DNA from: Micavibrio_B sp964633355
GTDB lineage: Bacteria; Pseudomonadota; Alphaproteobacteria; Micavibrionales; Micavibrionaceae
Assembly: GCA_964633355.1 (NCBI GenBank)
Contig: CAZWGO010000038.1
Location: 1-5,674 of the forward strand
Direction: 5' to 3'
DNA length: 5,674 nt
Shown here: one piece after another, positions 1 through 5,273 of the stretch
Layout: each line of letters begins with the position of its first letter
Position numbering within the stretch: position 1 is the first letter of the stretch
The notes under the pieces: generated by a model
What the model was told of the DNA's origin: nothing
The model's input: only the letters and a program-made list of their open reading frames with translations
Database searches by the model: none
Program-made: the position numbers and the translations under genes

Positions 1-1
1 T

Positions 2-343
2 ATTGAAAACTGCCTTCAAGCCGCCGCGCTGTACACTGTATCTGATGAATTCATGGAAAAAATAGAGCTCGTCCGTCATCTTTGCGCATTCCAGCGCAAG
101 ACTGCCACATTGTGGGGCGACAAAGTTCATCCCTACATATTCGTTCAGGATTTGGTCGAGTATGAAGAACTTCTCCGTGATCTCGATAATCTGCATATTC
201 AAGATAAGAAGTTGCAAATCATTTTTGAGGCCCTGCGTAGTCAAGCTTGCACATACTATAATCCAACAGCCAGAGAAAATGAAGTATTGGGTTTTCAGCC
301 TTACTATCCAGCCTATAGCGGCCCCTTACCAGCCAATGATTAA
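2..343 (+). CDS. Unrecognised protein, C-terminal part (5' end outside window)
   Basis: The reading frame is open to the left edge of the window, so this is most likely the end of a longer gene; at least 113 residues are visible. An internal ATG at 53 could be a start, but no Shine-Dalgarno precedes it and the open frame continues upstream through 17 codons, so I favour a truncated gene. The visible part is mixed charged and aromatic, with an amphipathic, probably helical middle (leucine, glutamate and aspartate rich around VEYEELLRDLDNL) and a Tyr/Pro-rich tail (FQPYYPAYSG). I see no membrane segment, cysteine cluster or known catalytic motif. It ends 42 bp before hisG in the same orientation. 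I do not recognise the family and assign no function. It is probably coding, as its frame is long and uninterrupted and its base composition resembles the genes after it. Confidence 0.6.
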   Translation: MENCLQAAALYTVSDEFMEKIELVRHLCAFQRKTATLWGDKVHPYIFVQDLVEYEELLRDLDNLHIQDKKLQIIFEALRSQACTYYNPTARENEVLGFQPYYPAYSGPLPAND

Positions 344-350
344 TTTGGGA

Positions 351-378
351 TTGGCTCTTTTCAAAACCCTGATATAAC
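351..378 (+). promoter_or_regulatory. Candidate promoter of hisG
   Basis: A TTGGCT box (351-356) and a TATAAC box (373-378) are separated by 16 nt, a reasonable sigma70-type arrangement. Transcription would begin about 7 nt after the -10 box, at or just before the hisG ATG at 386. No Shine-Dalgarno is visible before that ATG, so the transcript may be leaderless. Read from sequence only. Confidence 0.35.
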
Positions 379-385
379 TTTCCCT

Positions 386-1030
386 ATGCTAGAAAAAACC
401 ATCATTGCTGTCCCTAAAGGGCGCATTTTAAAAGAGCTGAACCCGCTGTTTAAAAAATGCGGACTGGTTCCCGACCCCGATTTTTATGACGATAACAGCC
501 GCGCCCTGCAATTCAAAACCAATATCAAAAATGTCGAGTTGATCCGTGTGCGCGCTTTCGACGTGGCGACTTTTGTTGCCTTCGGCGCGGCGCATCTGGG
601 CGTTGTCGGCAACGATGTGATTGAAGAGTTTGATTATTCAGAAATTTACGCGCCGGTAGATTTGAAAATAGGCTCCTGTCATTTATCGGTCGCCATGAAA
701 ACGCAAGATGCGGCGACGAATGACCCGACCGGCCATATTCGTGTTGCCACCAAATACCCCCATCTAACCGCCAAGCATTATAATGCGCTCGGTGTGCAGG
801 TCGAATGTATCAAGCTCAACGGCGCGATGGAGCTTGCTCCCAATCTTAATCTTGCCAAGCGCATCGTAGATCTGGTGTCGTCCGGCGCGACGCTCAAAGC
901 CAACGGCCTTGTCGAGGTTGAGAAGATTCTCGATATAACCTCCTATCTTGTTGTGAACCGCACAGCGCTTAAAACCCGCCCCGCCGAAATCAAGCAATGG
1001 ATCGAAAAATTCCGCAAGGCCGTGAAGTGA
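386..1030 (+). CDS. hisG: ATP phosphoribosyltransferase, short form (HisG catalytic subunit)
   Basis: Catalyses the first step of histidine biosynthesis in the cytoplasm, condensing ATP with PRPP to give phosphoribosyl-ATP. The 214-residue length is that of the short HisG class, which lacks the C-terminal regulatory domain and works with the HisRS-like subunit HisZ; hisZ is not in this window. Visible motifs: AVPKGRI at residues 8-14, the domain-I stretch VRAFDVATF...GAAHLGVVGNDV, LSVAM near residue 100, and the PRPP-binding loop DLVSSGATLKANGL starting at D162. The ATG at 386 is the only good start: an in-frame stop lies at 341-343 and the AVPKGRI motif begins seven residues in. There is no Shine-Dalgarno before it, and a promoter-like pair ends 7 nt upstream. 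The stop overlaps the GTG of the next gene by 4 bp, suggesting coupled translation. hisD, which often follows hisG in this neighbourhood, is absent. Confidence 0.95.
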   Translation: MLEKTIIAVPKGRILKELNPLFKKCGLVPDPDFYDDNSRALQFKTNIKNVELIRVRAFDVATFVAFGAAHLGVVGNDVIEEFDYSEIYAPVDLKIGSCHLSVAMKTQDAATNDPTGHIRVATKYPHLTAKHYNALGVQVECIKLNGAMELAPNLNLAKRIVDLVSSGATLKANGLVEVEKILDITSYLVVNRTALKTRPAEIKQWIEKFRKAVK

Positions 1031-1512
1031 ACGCCCCCACGGACAGGCTGATCGAGATTATCGTAGATGTTCCCGACAGCCAGATCACCCTGCTGCAAAA
1101 CGAGCGAGAACAGGCAATTGCCGGCCTCCTCGAATTCAATCATTTTAAATATCTGAAAGAACCGGACGGTCCCTATCGGCTCCGCCTTTCCATCGAAGAT
1201 GGTTATCTTGTGTTCAGATTGAGAGACGCGAGCAATAATGATCTGCCGCTGCTCGCCATTTCCCCGCGTCCCTATAAGAAGCTCATTCAGGATTATTTTA
1301 TGATGGTGGAGAGCTATGAGCAGGTTCGTGCCATCGATCCCTACAAATTAGAAGCCATCGACATGGGACGGCGCGGTATTCACAACGAAGGGGCAACCCT
1401 TTTAATGGAGCGGCTGAAGGACAAGATCGAGATGGATTTCGAGACGGCACGGCGGTTTTTTACCCTAATCTGTGTTTTGCACCTGAACGGGCACCGTTTA
1501 CTGGTGGGTTAA
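1027..1512 (+). CDS. UPF0262 family protein
   Basis: A conserved alphaproteobacterial protein of unknown function. The family signature is clear: GPYRLRLSIEDGYLVF in the middle, DYFMMVESYEQ, then AIDMGRRGIHNEGATLL and KIEMDFETARRFFTLICVLH near the C-terminus. I start it at GTG 1027, giving 161 residues, close to the family's usual length of about 160. AAGG at 1016-1019 is well spaced before this start, and the GTGA overlap with the hisG stop is typical of coupled genes. An in-frame ATG at 997 would add 10 residues inside hisG and has less support. No signal peptide or membrane segment is seen, so the protein is probably cytoplasmic. In many alphaproteobacteria it sits between hisD and infA; here it directly follows hisG, which points to an operon but does not reveal its role. 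Confidence 0.9.
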   Translation: MNAPTDRLIEIIVDVPDSQITLLQNEREQAIAGLLEFNHFKYLKEPDGPYRLRLSIEDGYLVFRLRDASNNDLPLLAISPRPYKKLIQDYFMMVESYEQVRAIDPYKLEAIDMGRRGIHNEGATLLMERLKDKIEMDFETARRFFTLICVLHLNGHRLLVG

Positions 1513-1526
1513 GGGCTGAAATCGGG

Positions 1527-1555
1527 TTGCTTTTTGGGCCAAACGGTTCTAAAAC
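1527..1555 (+). promoter_or_regulatory. Weak candidate promoter of infA
   Basis: In the 74-bp gap before infA, TTGCTT (1527-1532) and TAAAAC (1550-1555) are 17 nt apart. Both match the sigma70 consensus only moderately. The gap itself, in an otherwise tightly packed cluster, is the main reason to expect a promoter for the essential infA-maf-RNase unit. No convincing terminator hairpin is seen after the UPF0262 gene. Confidence 0.25.
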
Positions 1556-1586
1556 GACCTTCCAATAAAGGAATTATATAAAACCA

Positions 1587-1805
1587 ATGGCTAAAGAAGA
1601 TTTGATTGAATTCAAAGGCGTCGTATCGGAAATTCTCCCGAACGCCATGTTCCGCGTAAAGCTGGAAAACGACCACGAAATTCTGGCCCATACAGCGGGT
1701 AAAATGCGCAAGAACCGTATTCGCGTTTTGCAAGGCGATACGGTCGTCGTTGAAATGACACCTTACGACCTGACCAAAGGCCGCATTATTTTCCGTGAGA
1801 AATAA
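1587..1805 (+). CDS. infA: Translation initiation factor IF-1
   Basis: IF-1 binds the A site of the 30S subunit and, with IF-2 and IF-3, controls start-codon selection. The protein is 72 residues, the standard length, and is a single S1-like OB fold. The sequence is highly typical: MAKED start, EFKGVVSEILPNAMFRVKLEN, then HEILAHTAGKMRKNRIRVL and EMTPYDLTKGRIIFREK. A Shine-Dalgarno-like TAAAGGA lies at 1566-1572, somewhat far (14 nt) from the ATG. The last codons overlap the GTG start of maf by 11 bp in a different frame, so the two genes are probably co-transcribed and translationally linked. Nothing in the protein looks unusual. Confidence 0.98.
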   Translation: MAKEDLIEFKGVVSEILPNAMFRVKLENDHEILAHTAGKMRKNRIRVLQGDTVVVEMTPYDLTKGRIIFREK

Positions 1806-2379
1806 GTCGAAGCTAATCTTGGCTTCGGGCTCACCCCGCCGCGTCGAGCTTTTGAAACNNNNNNNNNNCCCTGACAAAACTATTCCTGCCGATATCGACG
1901 AGAGTGAGCTTAAAGGCGAGCTGCCGGGCCCGCACGCGCTTCGGCTTGCCATCGGTAAAGCCGAAGCTCTCGAAAAATCCGACGATCATTTTATATTGGC
2001 CGCCGATACGGTTGTTGCTTGTGGCCGCCGCATTCTACCAAAAGCTGAAACGGACGAACAGGTGCGCGAATGTTTGAAGCACTTAAGCGGTCGCCGCCAT
2101 CAGGTCTTCGGCGGTATTTGTATCCTCACGCCGCAAAGTAAGAAACTCTCTCGCCTTGTCTCGACAGTCGTGCAGTTTAAGTCATTGACCAACGATGAAA
2201 TAGAATTCTATGTCGAAAGCAAGGAAGGCCTCGGCAAAGCCGGTGGTTACGCCATTCAGGGCCTGTGCGCCGCCTATATAAAGTCGATCACGGGTTCGTA
2301 TTCGAATATTGTCGGGCTTTCCATTTATGATACAGTGCAAATGCTGACCGGCGCAGGTTTCTTCCCAAAAGCCGAGTAA
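1795..2379 (+). CDS. maf: Maf-family nucleoside triphosphate pyrophosphatase (YhdE-like), with an assembly gap
   Basis: Maf proteins hydrolyse nucleoside triphosphates to the monophosphate and pyrophosphate, removing non-canonical or excess nucleotides in the cytoplasm. Visible motifs: substrate loop LILASGSPRR (residues 7-16), ADIDE (32-36), GKAEAL (54-59), AADTVV with the likely catalytic Asp (D71), LPKAE (81-85), SGRRHQVFGG (98-107) and AGGYAIQG (149-156). DTVV plus YxIQG resembles the E. coli YhdE type (dTTP/UTP pyrophosphatase) rather than the YceF type; the substrate is inferred from this. The start is GTG 1795, overlapping infA by 11 bp; later starts would damage the LASGSPRR motif. 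Ten Ns at 1859-1868 hide residues 22-25, usually something like QIGI. The frame continues across the gap. The predicted length, 194 residues, is normal. Confidence 0.93.
   Translation: MRNKSKLILASGSPRRVELLKXXXXPDKTIPADIDESELKGELPGPHALRLAIGKAEALEKSDDHFILAADTVVACGRRILPKAETDEQVRECLKHLSGRRHQVFGGICILTPQSKKLSRLVSTVVQFKSLTNDEIEFYVESKEGLGKAGGYAIQGLCAAYIKSITGSYSNIVGLSIYDTVQMLTGAGFFPKAE
1859..1868. other. Run of 10 Ns (assembly gap) inside maf
   Basis: Ten undetermined bases interrupt maf just after the LASGSPRRVELLK stretch. The frame is the same on both sides, so the gap may be close to its true size, but a 10-N run can also be a placeholder. By recollection of related alphaproteobacterial Maf proteins, five residues rather than four lie between LL-x and PD, which would fit 13 missing bases; E. 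coli YhdE aligns with four. Confidence 0.99.
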
Positions 2380-2395
2380 TCAAGGACCAAAGACT

Positions 2396-3628
2396 TTGGA
2401 TATCATCATCGAAGAACAACAAGGCATGTTATGGGTGGTCGCGACGGATCGCGGCCAGATCGAAAGTCTTGAGGTCGACCCTATTCATGAACGTGTCCGC
2501 TGGGGCTCGATTTACTGGGCCAAGATCGAACGGATTGACACTGCGCTTGACGCCGCTTTTCTCGATCTCGACGGCGAAGCAACAGGCATTCTTTACAACC
2601 GCGATGTTCGCATTCTCGATAAAAAAGGCAAGCTGACCAAGGGCGGCAATACGCCGATCGGTAAGCTTATTAAACCCGGCCAGTATATTCTTGTGCAGGC
2701 CAAGCAAAGTTATCTCGAGCCGGAATTCGAAGACAATCGCAAGCTCGAAGATAAATCACCTGTGGTCAGCATGGATGTCTCGATTCAAGGCCGCTATCTG
2801 ATCTATACGCCGCTCGATGATTCAAACCGCATTTCCTCGCGCATTCGCGATAAAAAACTGCGCAAGCAGCTCGAAGACATGGTTGTCAAACTAACCGATG
2901 TGCATGGCTGTATCCTGCGCGCCTCTGCGGCCAACACGCAAAGCGATATGCTGATCCGCGAAGCTAAAATTTTGAAAGCCATCTGGGATGGTTTGATCGA
3001 ACATGCGGCAGGTTCCGAGTCCGCGCTGATCATGGAAGGCCCGGATGCGCTGCAACGCGCCCTCTCCGATAATGCCGACCAGCAAATCCGTACGATCGAA
3101 GTCGTGATCATGGAGCATTTTCAGACCGCTGAAGACTGGTGCGAGCTTTTTGCGCCCGATCTTATCCCTAAAATTAAGCCAATAGAATTGAAGAATGCGA
3201 CGACCGATCTTGCCCTCTTCGATCATCACGATCTGATCAAGCCGATCGGCCAGTTATTCCAGCCCTATGTGATGTTACAGGGCGGCGGCAACATCATTCT
3301 ACAAAGTACGGCAGCGTTGACGGCGGTCGATGTCAATCGCGGTGCGGATCGTAACAGTAATTTAAACGTGAACATGGAAGCGGCGAAAGAGATTGCCCGC
3401 CATATCCGCATCCGTAATCTCGGCGGTGCGATCATGATCGACTTTATCAATATGAAAGATGAGAAAGAACGCAAACTTCTTATCACCCAGGTTGAGAACC
3501 TGTTCAATGACGACCCTTGCACGGTACAAATTCACGGTTTTACAAAACTCGGTTTTCTCGAAATCACGCGCCAGCGACGGACCCCTACTCTTGATGAACG
3601 CGCAGGCTATATGTTTGAAGAAGCATGA
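2396..3628 (+). CDS. Short ribonuclease E/G family protein
   Basis: RNase E/G enzymes are single-strand-specific, Mg-dependent endoribonucleases that process rRNA and start mRNA decay. This 410-residue protein has the family core: an N-terminal S1-type RNA-binding region (about 33-105, VRWGSIYWAKIERIDTALDA), a middle 5'-sensor/RNase H-like region, and the DNase I-like catalytic region. The metal-binding residues match E. coli RNase E D303, N305 and D346: D312 and N314 in AVDVNRG, and D349 in IMIDFINM. Differences from E. coli: D312 and D349 are 37 residues apart instead of 43; the 5'-sensor Arg-Thr pair reads R175-A176; and the protein stops after RQRRTPTLDERAGY, before the CPxC Zn-link and small domain. 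It is therefore shorter than RNase G (489). TTG 2396 is the start, with AAGGA at 2382-2386 at a good distance. Position after maf fits the alphaproteobacterial rng-like gene. The stop overlaps the next ATG (ATGA). Confidence 0.88.
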   Translation: MDIIIEEQQGMLWVVATDRGQIESLEVDPIHERVRWGSIYWAKIERIDTALDAAFLDLDGEATGILYNRDVRILDKKGKLTKGGNTPIGKLIKPGQYILVQAKQSYLEPEFEDNRKLEDKSPVVSMDVSIQGRYLIYTPLDDSNRISSRIRDKKLRKQLEDMVVKLTDVHGCILRASAANTQSDMLIREAKILKAIWDGLIEHAAGSESALIMEGPDALQRALSDNADQQIRTIEVVIMEHFQTAEDWCELFAPDLIPKIKPIELKNATTDLALFDHHDLIKPIGQLFQPYVMLQGGGNIILQSTAALTAVDVNRGADRNSNLNVNMEAAKEIARHIRIRNLGGAIMIDFINMKDEKERKLLITQVENLFNDDPCTVQIHGFTKLGFLEITRQRRTPTLDERAGYMFEEA

Positions 3629-4125
3629 AACATAAATTTTTGATCGCTGCTGTAACGCTCCTTGTTTTGTCCGCCTGTAAAAAGGAAGACAAAAAAGCAC
3701 AAGATTATCCGCCGCAGCCCTCTCCGCCAGCCGCCGAGCAAATAGCCAATCTTGAAGAACTTGCCATGCGTTCGCTGCAAAACCGCGAAGACTGGTCGCG
3801 CGACCTTTCTATCTATCTCGACAATGTGATGATCTGCGCTAATGCCGCGCCGGTGCAAACCAAGTATGTGTTTAAGGCCGACGCATTTGAAACGCCCGAT
3901 CTCGAGCTTGTCCTGCTTAAAAGTGAAAATGATAAGGTTTATGCGTGTTCGATGACGGAGACATCCGAGACCCCGCATTTCCAGCAGATTAATGTCAAAA
4001 TCCCCGCCAATACACCCCGGTTTTACCCCGGAAATTTGCCAAAAGCCGATTCATGCCTCAATAATACAAGGGTTTTGGACAAATCAGGCCGTACGGCTGG
4101 CTGGCTGTCAAAAATTACCTGTTAA
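3625..4125 (+). CDS. Putative lipoprotein of unknown function
   Basis: A 166-residue protein with a clear lipoprotein signal peptide: positively charged MKHK, a hydrophobic stretch FLIAAVTLLVL, and the lipobox L15-S16-A17-C18. After cleavage Cys18 would be lipidated; position +2 is Lys, not Asp, so sorting to the outer membrane is expected in a Gram-negative cell. A Lys/Pro-rich linker (residues 19-37) leads to a small domain with four further cysteines (C71, C108, C144 and C166, the last residue), which could form two disulfides in the periplasm. I do not recognise the domain. The ATG overlaps the RNase stop by 4 bp (ATGA) with only a weak GAAG before it, indicating translational coupling. 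In many alphaproteobacteria yacG occupies this slot; this protein has no similarity to YacG that I can see. Confidence 0.8.
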   Translation: MKHKFLIAAVTLLVLSACKKEDKKAQDYPPQPSPPAAEQIANLEELAMRSLQNREDWSRDLSIYLDNVMICANAAPVQTKYVFKADAFETPDLELVLLKSENDKVYACSMTETSETPHFQQINVKIPANTPRFYPGNLPKADSCLNNTRVLDKSGRTAGWLSKITC

Positions 4126-4139
4126 TGCCCCGTGATAGG

Positions 4140-4154
4140 TCTGGACAGTCCGGA
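4140..4154 (+). terminator. Small inverted repeat after the lipoprotein gene, possible weak terminator
   Basis: TCTGGA and TCCGGA can pair (one G-T) around a CAG loop 15 nt after the lipoprotein stop. A short TTTT lies 7 nt after the stem at 4162-4165. The stem is short and the T-run is displaced, so termination here would be weak; the bases also overlap the proposed tRNA promoter. Confidence 0.2.
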
Positions 4155-4170
4155 GTTGATCTTTTATAAG
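4142..4170 (+). promoter_or_regulatory. Promoter of tRNA-Phe
   Basis: TGGACA (4142-4147) and TATAAG (4165-4170) are separated by exactly 17 nt; each matches the sigma70 consensus at 5 of 6 positions. The predicted start, near 4177, gives a 5' leader of about 20 nt before the mature tRNA at 4198. This is the best promoter in the window. It overlaps a small inverted repeat at 4140-4154. Confidence 0.5.
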
Positions 4171-4197
4171 CTTTCCACCAACAACTTTTCTAGGGAT

Positions 4198-4273
4198 GCC
4201 CAAATAGCTCAGTTGGTAGAGCAAGCGATTGAAAATCGCTGTGTCGCTGGTTCGATTCCGGCTTTGGGCACCA
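4198..4273 (+). tRNA. tRNA-Phe (anticodon GAA), CCA encoded
   Basis: A complete 76-nt cloverleaf can be drawn. The acceptor arm GCCCAAA (4198-4204) pairs fully with TTTGGGC (4263-4269). The D arm is GCTC/GAGC, the anticodon arm AGCGA/TCGCT closes loop TTGAAAA with anticodon GAA at 4231-4233, the variable loop is 5 nt, and the T arm GCTGG/CCGGC (one G-T pair) closes TTCGATT. Discriminator A4270 is followed by genome-encoded CCA (4271-4273). It decodes the UUC and UUU codons for phenylalanine. A T-rich tract (from 4274) right after the CCA may help end transcription. tRNA-Phe after this gene cluster is common in alphaproteobacteria. Confidence 0.98.
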
Positions 4274-4371
4274 TTCTTTTTTCTTACAGACATTCGCTTT
4301 CTATTTATCTTCGTATTTCTTCTTGGGATAGGTTTTCAGCCATTAGCCAAGCATGCGCATAAGCGCCTGTG

Positions 4372-4461
4372 CTAACTTTGTGTGGGCGTCATGCAGGCAG
4401 GACAAAGGATGCTTCCTTTAGGCATAGCTGCGCCGCAATGAATGCAGATTTGTAACTCCAT
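4372..4461 (-). CDS. 29-residue zinc-ribbon microprotein
   Basis: A very short ORF encoding 29 residues with two CxxC knuckles: C6-I-H-C9-G and C20-P-A-C23, separated by 10 residues. The CxxCG...CPxC pattern is that of a minimal rubredoxin-like zinc ribbon, so a single Zn ion bound by four cysteines is likely. A strong Shine-Dalgarno AGGAAG (complement of 4467-4472) sits 5 nt before the ATG, and an in-frame TAG four codons upstream excludes a longer start. Knuckles, RBS and start and stop limits together make chance unlikely, though the ORF is short. It is divergent from the amidase gene at 4539 across 77 bp. A possible -10 box TATGAT lies on the complement of 4492-4497. It is not YacG, whose second pair is CxxxC. 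Function is unknown; such ribbons often bind protein or nucleic acid. It could also be a remnant of a larger zinc-ribbon protein. Confidence 0.55.
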   Translation of the reverse strand: MELQICIHCGAAMPKGSILCPACMTPTQS

Positions 4462-4466
4462 ATTTT

Positions 4467-4472
4467 CTTCCT
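4467..4472 (-). promoter_or_regulatory. Shine-Dalgarno of the zinc-ribbon ORF
   Basis: AGGAAG on the minus strand, 5 nt before the ATG at 4461. It is one of the better ribosome binding sites in the window and is the main non-protein evidence that this tiny ORF is translated. Confidence 0.55.
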
Positions 4473-4509
4473 ATCTCTATCAATTGGAACAATCATAAAT
4501 CGGCTGAAA

Positions 4510-4527
4510 ATTATCAGATAATATCTG
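4510..4527. promoter_or_regulatory. Two overlapping perfect palindromes, possible operator
   Basis: ATTATC-A-GATAAT (4510-4522) and CAGATA-A-TATCTG (4515-4527) are both perfect 13-nt inverted repeats and overlap by 8 bases. They lie in the 77-bp gap between the divergent zinc-ribbon and amidase genes, 11 bp before the amidase ATG. GATAAT at 4517-4522 could also serve as a -10 box for the amidase, though no good -35 box stands at the right distance. Binding by a dimeric regulator is inference. Confidence 0.3.
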
Positions 4528-4538
4528 TCAAATATGCT

Positions 4539-5273
4539 ATGTTTAATTATGCTCCTGATGACAGCCACACAATGATTGTTGAAAAAAAATCCCCTAATCA
4601 GGACGAAAGATTAAATGGCATTTTTCCTACAGTTCTAATTTTACATTATACAGGGCTTAAAAATCAGGAAGAGGCAGATCAACTCTATATGACACCCGGC
4701 TGCGTTGCACCACATTATATGATAAATGAATCAGGCGCGGTTACAAACTATGTATTAGAGGAAAAACGTTCCTGGCATGCAGGCATTGCGACATGGGATG
4801 GAATGAACGACCTGAATTCTCACTCGATAGGAATAGAAATCTGCAATGGCGGTCATAAATATGGCTTGCCTGAATATCCGGTTCAGCAGATTACGCGCTT
4901 AATCGAACTGATCCATCATATTCGGTCGCGCTGGGATATTCCTAATCATTATATTTTGGGACAATCTGATGTGGCCCCGGGAAGAAAAATAGATCCTGGC
5001 GAAAACTTTCCATGGAGGAAACTTCATGAAGCTGGCATTGGCCTTATGCCCCAAGAAAAAGTCGATTTACAAATACCTATCGAACAGGCCTTCCGACAAT
5101 TTGGATACAATACCGCCATCGGGCTTGATATTATCAAAACTGAATTCTGCCGTCACTATTTATACGATAAATTCACGACTGCAACTGAAGAGAATATCCG
5201 CTCTGCCATTGCATGCTTATTAAAGCAAAAACCCTCGGCTTCTGCGAGATTAGCTTTTAATGCTGAATCCTAA
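4539..5273 (+). CDS. AmpD-like N-acetylmuramoyl-L-alanine amidase (Amidase_2) with altered zinc site
   Basis: Amidase_2 enzymes cut the bond between N-acetylmuramic acid and L-alanine of muropeptides or peptidoglycan; AmpD-like ones act on recycled anhydro-muropeptides in the cytoplasm. This 244-residue protein has no signal peptide. Family motifs: SPNQDER (18-24), LILHYTG with zinc ligand H36, PHYMI, SWHAG (79-82), HSIGIEICNGGH with the likely catalytic E100, and GQSDVAPGRKIDPGENFPW (141-159). In the last motif K150 and D152 match AmpD K162 and D164, but Q142 replaces the zinc ligand His154. The C-terminal part (about 180-228) looks like a worn peptidoglycan-binding helical domain. I use ATG 4539; ATG 4572 (M12) is also possible, as neither has a clear Shine-Dalgarno. 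The gene is more AT-rich than the cluster to its left. Family assignment is firm, activity is uncertain. Confidence 0.88.
   Translation: MFNYAPDDSHTMIVEKKSPNQDERLNGIFPTVLILHYTGLKNQEEADQLYMTPGCVAPHYMINESGAVTNYVLEEKRSWHAGIATWDGMNDLNSHSIGIEICNGGHKYGLPEYPVQQITRLIELIHHIRSRWDIPNHYILGQSDVAPGRKIDPGENFPWRKLHEAGIGLMPQEKVDLQIPIEQAFRQFGYNTAIGLDIIKTEFCRHYLYDKFTTATEENIRSAIACLLKQKPSASARLAFNAES

Noticed and set aside
162..377. 71-residue plus-strand frame overlapping the first gene
   Set aside because: It overlaps the longer open frame that enters from the left edge and has no ribosome site or motif.
997..1026. ATG at 997 as the start of the UPF0262 gene
   Set aside because: It would add ten residues inside hisG; GTG 1027 has AAGG at good spacing, forms a GTGA overlap, and gives the usual family length.
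764..1143. Two minus-strand open frames over hisG and the start of the UPF0262 gene
   Set aside because: They are antisense to two well-supported genes and have no recognisable motif or ribosome site.
1509..1952. 147-residue minus-strand open frame across infA, the N-gap and maf
   Set aside because: It runs antisense to infA and maf, reads through the unknown bases, and resembles no known protein.
2429..3978. Six minus-strand open frames over the RNase and lipoprotein genes
   Set aside because: All are shadows of the plus-strand genes, which have intact domains, lipobox and coupled starts.
4108..4362. Open frames on both strands across the tRNA (61 residues minus, 76 residues plus)
   Set aside because: They are translations of the tRNA-Phe gene itself; the minus-strand string SRNRTSDTAIFNRLLYQLS is a typical artefact of a tRNA read as protein.
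4404..4419. Hairpin AAAGGA-TGCT-TCCTTT after the tRNA
   Set aside because: It lacks a T-run and falls inside the zinc-ribbon coding sequence, so a terminator is not supported.
4526..4531. Perfect TTGACA on the minus strand
   Set aside because: No acceptable -10 box lies 16-18 nt downstream of it, so I did not call it the promoter of the zinc-ribbon gene.
5026..5223. 65-residue plus-strand frame inside the amidase gene
   Set aside because: It lies wholly within the amidase in another frame. An AGGA-like sequence precedes it, but the composition looks random and no motif is seen.
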